DNA from: Cyclostephanos tholiformis
Taxonomy: Eukaryota > Bacillariophyta > Thalassiosirophyceae > Thalassiosirales > Thalassiosiraceae
Direction of reading: 5' to 3'
Length of the DNA: 11,627 bases
Assembly (NCBI GenBank): GCA_036939975.1
Contig: JALLPB010001028.1
Location: 1-11,627 of the forward strand
Shown here one piece after another: positions 7,107-11,627 of the stretch. The number at the start of each line of letters is the position of its first letter. Positions within the stretch are counted from its first letter, which is position 1. A program made the translations under genes and the position numbers. The notes under the pieces are model-generated. The model searched no databases. It was not told the origin of the DNA and worked only from the letters and a program-made list of their open reading frames with translations.

Positions 7107-9058
7107 ATGGGTATTCCGGGGGGTTTGTTGGTCTCGGTAAATCAGCGCCATTGGAATGAGCACCATGATGTCATGGAGGAGAATGGTCTTCCCCCAGACA
7201 ATGAACCTCTTAATGTGACTGTGCGTACACGCTTGGCCTATGACACCGCTTGGGCACTCAACCAGTCCCTACACTCCAGTCACATTTGGACGCCGACATG
7301 GACGCTGGCCGCCACTCGATGCAAGGTCTCACCTGTCCATAATCCTTACTCATCTACTCCTTGGATCCATCCCTCTCTACGTCAAACCACCATCCCTGAA
7401 ACCTTTGGCCATGAACGTCAGCCTGGTATGCCCACACACATTAATACCACATCAAGTGCCAATGATGATGATCGGGCTTACGGTGGCGGTCACCCACCTA
7501 TGGGGGGGTCAGTTCTTTCCCCTCATCATTGCAACTGGGATTTGTGGGCTTAACACTCAGTGCAAGTCGATACAATATCATCAAGCTCACCTGCTCGGAA
7601 TATCATATCGGGATCATGGATGGCATTGATACCCTGACAGATGATATCCTTGAGGCATGCAGATTTGCGGAGGTAACGGGTAACATTGAGGATGTGGTGA
7701 TGTGTTACAGTGACATTATTTTGACCCATAGAAAAATTACTGAGCTTTGGTATAATAGCTACGCCCACACCAATGGACCTCAGTTGGATAAGATAATTCA
7801 AAAATCCCTCTCAGTATTCCCTTGCTTGGAATTGACTGAAGTGGACGACATTGTTGATTTCTATGACCATCTGCAGGAAGTCAGCTCGTGCTATGTGATT
7901 GCTATATTACCATTTGATGCCATCGTTCTTGCCCATGGCTTCGAGGGACTCTGCCTACCAGGCTTTGGCCTTGTTTGGTATGCGGTGATGAGTAAAGCCC
8001 TAATGGAGCTACTCCCACGAGTGTCCACAGGTTACCGTGACATTGGCATCAGTTCATTTTGAATCCAACAATGGCTACAACTACTTTTTGAGAATATTAG
8101 AGCTCACTGTCCCCGGATTTGACCCCACTGTCCCTATTTGCATTCCAGCTGGTCCAAGGTCAAGGACATTTTCCACTTTGCCCAGGCTTTCCTCCTCATC
8201 TTTGGGCTCCAGGCTAAGGTCAAATTCTAATATGATGACCGCACTTGCAGCAGGATGTTCCTATGTGCGGTGCAGTACTTGGAATTTGCGGACACCGTGA
8301 CAATGCTACTTTCACATGTGAATTCATTCCGGCAGGAGCTTGATGATGGGTACCTTCCCCCACAACTTCGCCTTCATGGCCTTGTCACCAGCATTCATCA
8401 AAACATGCAGGCCCGGCTTCATGACATCATCTTACCACATGTTCGACATGTCTACAATTATGGTTACAACCTAGGCGGCCGTGATTTTGACAATGACTAC
8501 TCATCTCGGGAGCAAGGAGTCCCATGGGTTAACCGAACAAGTCATGAGGAATACCCTCGTGGACCTGCATGGCAGGATCCTGATGACCGGCGGCGCACCG
8601 GTAACACCTATTGGAGCCGTGGATTTTACGACAAGCCTAACGGATGCCAGGGGCATATCCTGAGCCCAGATAGACCTCCAGCCCGAGGGCGCAGTTGTGC
8701 TCCATGCAGTCCTTGTCAACTAGCTCGCCCTGACTGTAATAGACATCCGTTCCTACCTGACCTCCAGTGTGCTGCATGTAAACAAGTCGAACACATTGCT
8801 AAACACTGTGATATGCTGGCCACTGCCATCTGCCTCAAGAAATACATGAAAAACAACATGTCACCAACAATACGTGATTCTATCGAAGAAGAATGGCTAG
8901 ACCATTGGAAAGACCATATCGGAAATCCCACACAAACCCCTTGCCAGGTCTTATGGGCTTACGTGGAGGAACTGGATATCACTGTTGCCGGCCTCAATGA
9001 CCAGATGGACTGGGACAATTGGGAGGATGATGATGTCGATGCCTCTCAGGATGAATGA
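7107..9058 (+). pseudogene. Copia-like retrotransposon gag, frameshifted
   Basis: Gag of a diatom LTR retroelement, the structural protein of the virus-like particle. The N-terminal part is in one frame (ATG at 7107, inferred; STPWIHPSLRQ). It shifts near 7530 to LGFVGLTLSASRYNIIKLTC, then MDGIDTLTDDILEACRFAEV (ATG 7616) and EVDDIVDFYDHLQEVSSCY with FEGLCLPGFG. Compensating shifts near 8045 and 8145 bracket FESNNGYNYFLRILELTV-PGFDPT. The frame then resumes WSKVKDIFHFAQAFLLIFGL, hits TAA (8228-8230), and runs on through FADTVTMLLSHVNSFRQEL and DDGYLPPQLRLHG. A basic Arg/Pro-rich linker leads to a CCHC zinc knuckle. The C-terminus is acidic (WDNWEDDDVD) and ends in TGA 9056-9058. I recognise the family by recalled resemblance to diatom predicted proteins. 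Confidence 0.8.
8768..8809 (+). other. CCHC zinc knuckle within gag
   Basis: CAACKQVEHIAKHC is an exact C-X2-C-X4-H-X4-C motif, the nucleocapsid RNA-binding signature of LTR retroelement gag proteins. It supports the gag call independently of overall similarity. Confidence 0.9.
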
Positions 9059-9800
9059 TTAGAGTATGGCTTGAACCGATGCATCAATTCAACCCATATC
9101 TACGGGTCTGCCGATTCCACCAGCGCGGACGACGTCTCTGCAACTGCTCTACCAATGCTCATTCCTTCTCCAAGTACTGTGGTGACAATTCATCCTCTGG
9201 CGCAATCACCACCCACACATTGCTCCCTGACAGACTTTCCTCATGGATCTTTGGCACACATTTTCCTTCACCCACCACCTCAATGACTCCCTCCTGTCCT
9301 CTGGCAGGAGGACAACAAATATCCTGATACCCCTTTGCCAGTCACCAGTGTCACCCATGTCTCAGGCGATCCCCATGTCTGTGGTATTGACACCAACCAT
9401 GCCACCTCGGTGACATTCCCCCTTACAGACAGCACCTGTCCATTTATCAATGGGGGCTACAACATATGCATCACAGGTGATGCAAACCTCCTTGTTAACT
9501 CAGTGGACATCCCGCTGGTGGCTATTTCAGTTGCACTTGAAGGAGGTCCCTCATCCTTTGATGATACTATTAAGAAAAGAGGACTCCTCCTGCTTACATT
9601 GTCCGATGGCACAACATACTATCAACCTTGTTACTATTGTGCTAACATGGTTGAGATGATCATATCCCCAGTGGTTGTTCTGGCGGATGCAAGGACCCCA
9701 CTGCCCCTGGCAGTCTCAGATTCACCACCCCATCTCATTATCATTTGATCTCGAGTACTGAGATGGCCTGTACTACTGCACCTCGGATGTTTATCATTCG
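9059..9800 (+). pseudogene. Copia-like pol N-terminus (retropepsin-like region), truncated
   Basis: It continues in the same frame as gag after one TGA, with a second in-frame TGA at 9284-9286. The recognisable part reads NGGYNICITGDANLLVNSVD, PLVAISVALEG, KKRGLLLLTLSDGTTYYQPC and YYCANMVEMIISPVVVLA. This mirrors the copia protease layout: active-site loop, flap, then the hydrophobic strand before the GAG-pre-integrase region. Asn (codon 9449-9451) stands where the catalytic Asp is expected. After 9685 the frame changes twice: GCKDPTAPGSLRFTTPS, then TGA (9759-9761) and DGLYYCTSDVY. About 11 residues appear lost between the first two pieces. The element stops near 9800, and integrase and reverse transcriptase are missing. 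Confidence 0.65.
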
Positions 9801-10120
9801 GGCGGGGCATGCCAAAAAGTACCACCCAGGGTGTTATTTTTGCCCATTTACCAGTTACTACATCCCCACAGTTCAAGTTCATTAACTTTCAATAATACCA
9901 TTTGAAAGCTGATGTTATTCCGCGTGTAATGATGGTAGCATTGCGGTGGCCATTGTTGACATTGCCATACACTATTTTTAATTCCAATATCATATCCCAA
10001 AACAACACCTTAGGTATTATTGTTGGGGTCATTCCTACGTTAATCTCCATACTAAAAAACTTCATGCCACACCACAAAAACCACTTCCAACCATAAACAC
10101 AGCACTCAACATCATCGACA
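9801..10120. other. Junction between copia-like fragment and piggyBac-like element
   Basis: No gene recognised; the open frame at 9902-10096 (plus) has no motif. A TTAA at 9882-9885 is followed directly by CTTTCAA (9886-9892), which pairs with TTGAAAG (9902-9908). TTAA is the known piggyBac target, so this may be the left end of the downstream element, but the tetramer is common and no known terminal repeat is recognised. Confidence 0.4.
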
Positions 10121-11627
10121 ATGGTGGATCCTAAAGTTGTTGCTGTGCAAGCTGCCGCAGCTGCCACACTTGCAGAAGAAAAAGAAACAACCTCAATAAC
10201 ACCACACAGAACCCGTCGCAACGCCAGTGTTGGAACTCCACCTTCTGGAGCCCCACCAGGGCGTTTAAATGGCAAGACGCAGTGAACGAAACAACTTCTA
10301 TTCAGTCAGATTGAAGAAGAGTCGCCGGGCATTCCCCCGCTGTTGATGCAAGCGTGGAATACTGTACTTGTAGCCCCAAAAAATTACGTCTGTGATTGGG
10401 CGCAGTCGATAGTGTGCACCTTGACAGCGGTGAAACCCCTTCCATGCAAGAAAGAAGGATGTCGATGAGGAAGGGGAAGAAACGGAAATTCATAATGAGG
10501 CAACCATTCTCAGAGAAATATTTGAATTGTCCAACAAACCAATTGGTGATGATGTGGACAACCTGGATGATGTGAAGGGCAAGGAATTTGCGCACAAAGT
10601 AGAAAATACAGAGGAGGTTCAGCTGTTGGGTGTGCCAGATGGATGGGTTCCTCCTGGTCCTCCACCTAATTGGACTGGTTATCAACCAAATGGAAATGCC
10701 CCATGGGCAGGTGAAATTGACAACCCTGGTGGATGGAGTTTGTATTATTTTGGACCAAAGTACAAAAAAGGGGAAGTGTGAAGGTACTCCCTATAAATGA
10801 AGCTGGTGCACATGAGATTAATGGGTGGAGATTCCACACCTGATCCATTCCATCTGGGTACATATGTCCAAGATGATGTAACTCAACAAAACCTGAAGCC
10901 GGATAGTCGAAGAGGATCCCTTGATGCCAAAGTTTTTGAGGAAGCATGGATGTGATGCGGATCATGTGAGAGATGATCCTCTCTTCTACTACCAACTCCT
11001 GTTCCTATTCTGCCCACCAGAGACCTCAGGAATTGAGAATGACAATTGAATGCCATATTACTCCAATCTTGCCATCTTTACCAATGTCTATGCCTGATAT
11101 GTGGAGCTGGCTCTGGAACGGGACATGACTGGCACAACATGATGGTTCCAGATTTGGTTCAATGGGCTGGTGTCCCTATTTGGCATGGTTCATTGGATGG
11201 CAATCCAGGGACCATGTCTCCCATTGGGTTGTACATGATCCACATTACGATGCTCCCATTGCTGAATGCATTGTAAGGGAATGTTGAAAGATCATAAAGA
11301 GGTTCTTCAAGCTAAACAACAATCTAACTACAGCACCGTGTGGAATGGATGGATACGATCCTTGTGTGAAGTATGGCTTCACATTCAAGTGTCTTATCCA
11401 CAACATGAACTATGTGACACTGTGTGCTGACTTGGATTGGGCAATAGATGAAACTACATGGGGTTTTGGCGGGTATTGTGGTGAAGTGGGCAGTCGCCTC
11501 AGAGAAAAGAAAGTATCAAAGGGAAGTCAGACAACAATGTTGTATGACATCCATCGAGGTTATCCATCCTCCGAACGACCAAATATTGATCTGGCAAAAT
11601 TAATTTGATCTACAGATCCTATTTACT
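10121..11627 (+). pseudogene. piggyBac-like transposase (DDE_Tnp_1_7), multiply frameshifted, cut by right edge
   Basis: Likely start ATG 10121 (MVDPKVVAVQAAAAATLAEE, TPHRTRRNASVGTPPSGAPP), then TGA 10283-10285. The Arg/Lys-rich and acidic N-terminal region follows in mixed frames (RRSERNNFYSVRLKKSRR; DVDEEGEETEIHNEA). The middle reads LGVPDGWVPPGPPPNWTGY, DNPGGWSLYYFGPKYKKG, INEAGAHEINGWRFHT, QQNLKPDSRRGSLDAKVF and DDPLFYYQLLFLFCPPETSG. In-frame TGAs fall at 11047-11049 (before MPYYSNLAIFTNVYA) and 11285-11287 (before KIIKRFFKLNNN). The catalytic part reads IHNMNYVTLCADLDWAIDET, with Asp codon 11447-11449, then KKVSKGSQTTMLYDIHRGYP. The Asp of IDET and of YDIH fit the first two Asp of the piggyBac DDD triad. 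The third is beyond the window, and a short deletion follows HRGYP. Family role: excision and TTAA-targeted insertion. Confidence 0.85.

Noticed and set aside
8481..8931. Additional frames on both strands within 8481-8931
   Set aside because: They overlap the gag linker and zinc-knuckle region, which is supported by the CCHC motif in another frame.
9902..10096. 64-codon plus-strand frame as a membrane peptide gene
   Set aside because: Hydrophobic but without a recognised family or start context, and it lies in a transposon junction.
667..11287. TGA reassigned to a sense codon (for example Arg)
   Set aside because: TAG and TAA also occur inside conserved motifs, and every element carries frameshifts or deletions. 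Ordinary decay explains the stops.

Overview
The window looks like a eukaryotic nuclear transposable-element graveyard, most likely from a diatom. This rests on recognised protein families: the PIF/Harbinger, piggyBac-like and second DDE-type transposases and both retroelement fragments resemble proteins I know mainly from diatom (stramenopile) genomes. I ran no search, so the taxon is an inference. No intact host gene, tRNA, rRNA or bacterial-type operon is visible. Every coding unit I can recognise is interrupted by stops, frameshifts, internal deletion or truncation.

Layout, left to right. (1) 1-1062, minus: decayed PIF/Harbinger transposase running off the left edge. (2) 1063-3504: non-coding, with a perfect 10-bp hairpin (1438-1462), a foldback/MITE-like unit (1853-2182 core) and nested palindromes (2324-2390). 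(3) 3505-4562, minus: a second DDE-type transposase whose catalytic core has been deleted, with a 17-bp inverted-repeat pair starting at its stop codon. (4) 4586-6056: a 1.47-kb block bounded by near-identical terminal inverted repeats, with low-complexity sequence and no transposase. (5) 6078-6166: a compound palindrome. (6) 6302-6980, plus: Ty3/gypsy-like gag tail, an in-frame 15-residue tandem repeat and a retropepsin domain with an intact DSG motif. (7) about 7107-9800, plus: gag and the start of pol of a second, copia-like retroelement, with a CCHC zinc knuckle and an unusual retropepsin-like region. (8) 10121 to the right edge, plus: a frameshifted piggyBac-like transposase, possibly entering at a TTAA at 9882.

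The genes do not act together as a pathway. The window records successive insertion and decay of at least four protein-coding element families plus two non-coding inverted-repeat elements. The points most worth checking are the two non-coding elements, the core-deleted transposase, the copia-like protease that appears to lack its catalytic Asp, the open frame crossing the junction between two retroelements, and the excess of TGA stops at positions where relatives seem to carry Arg.
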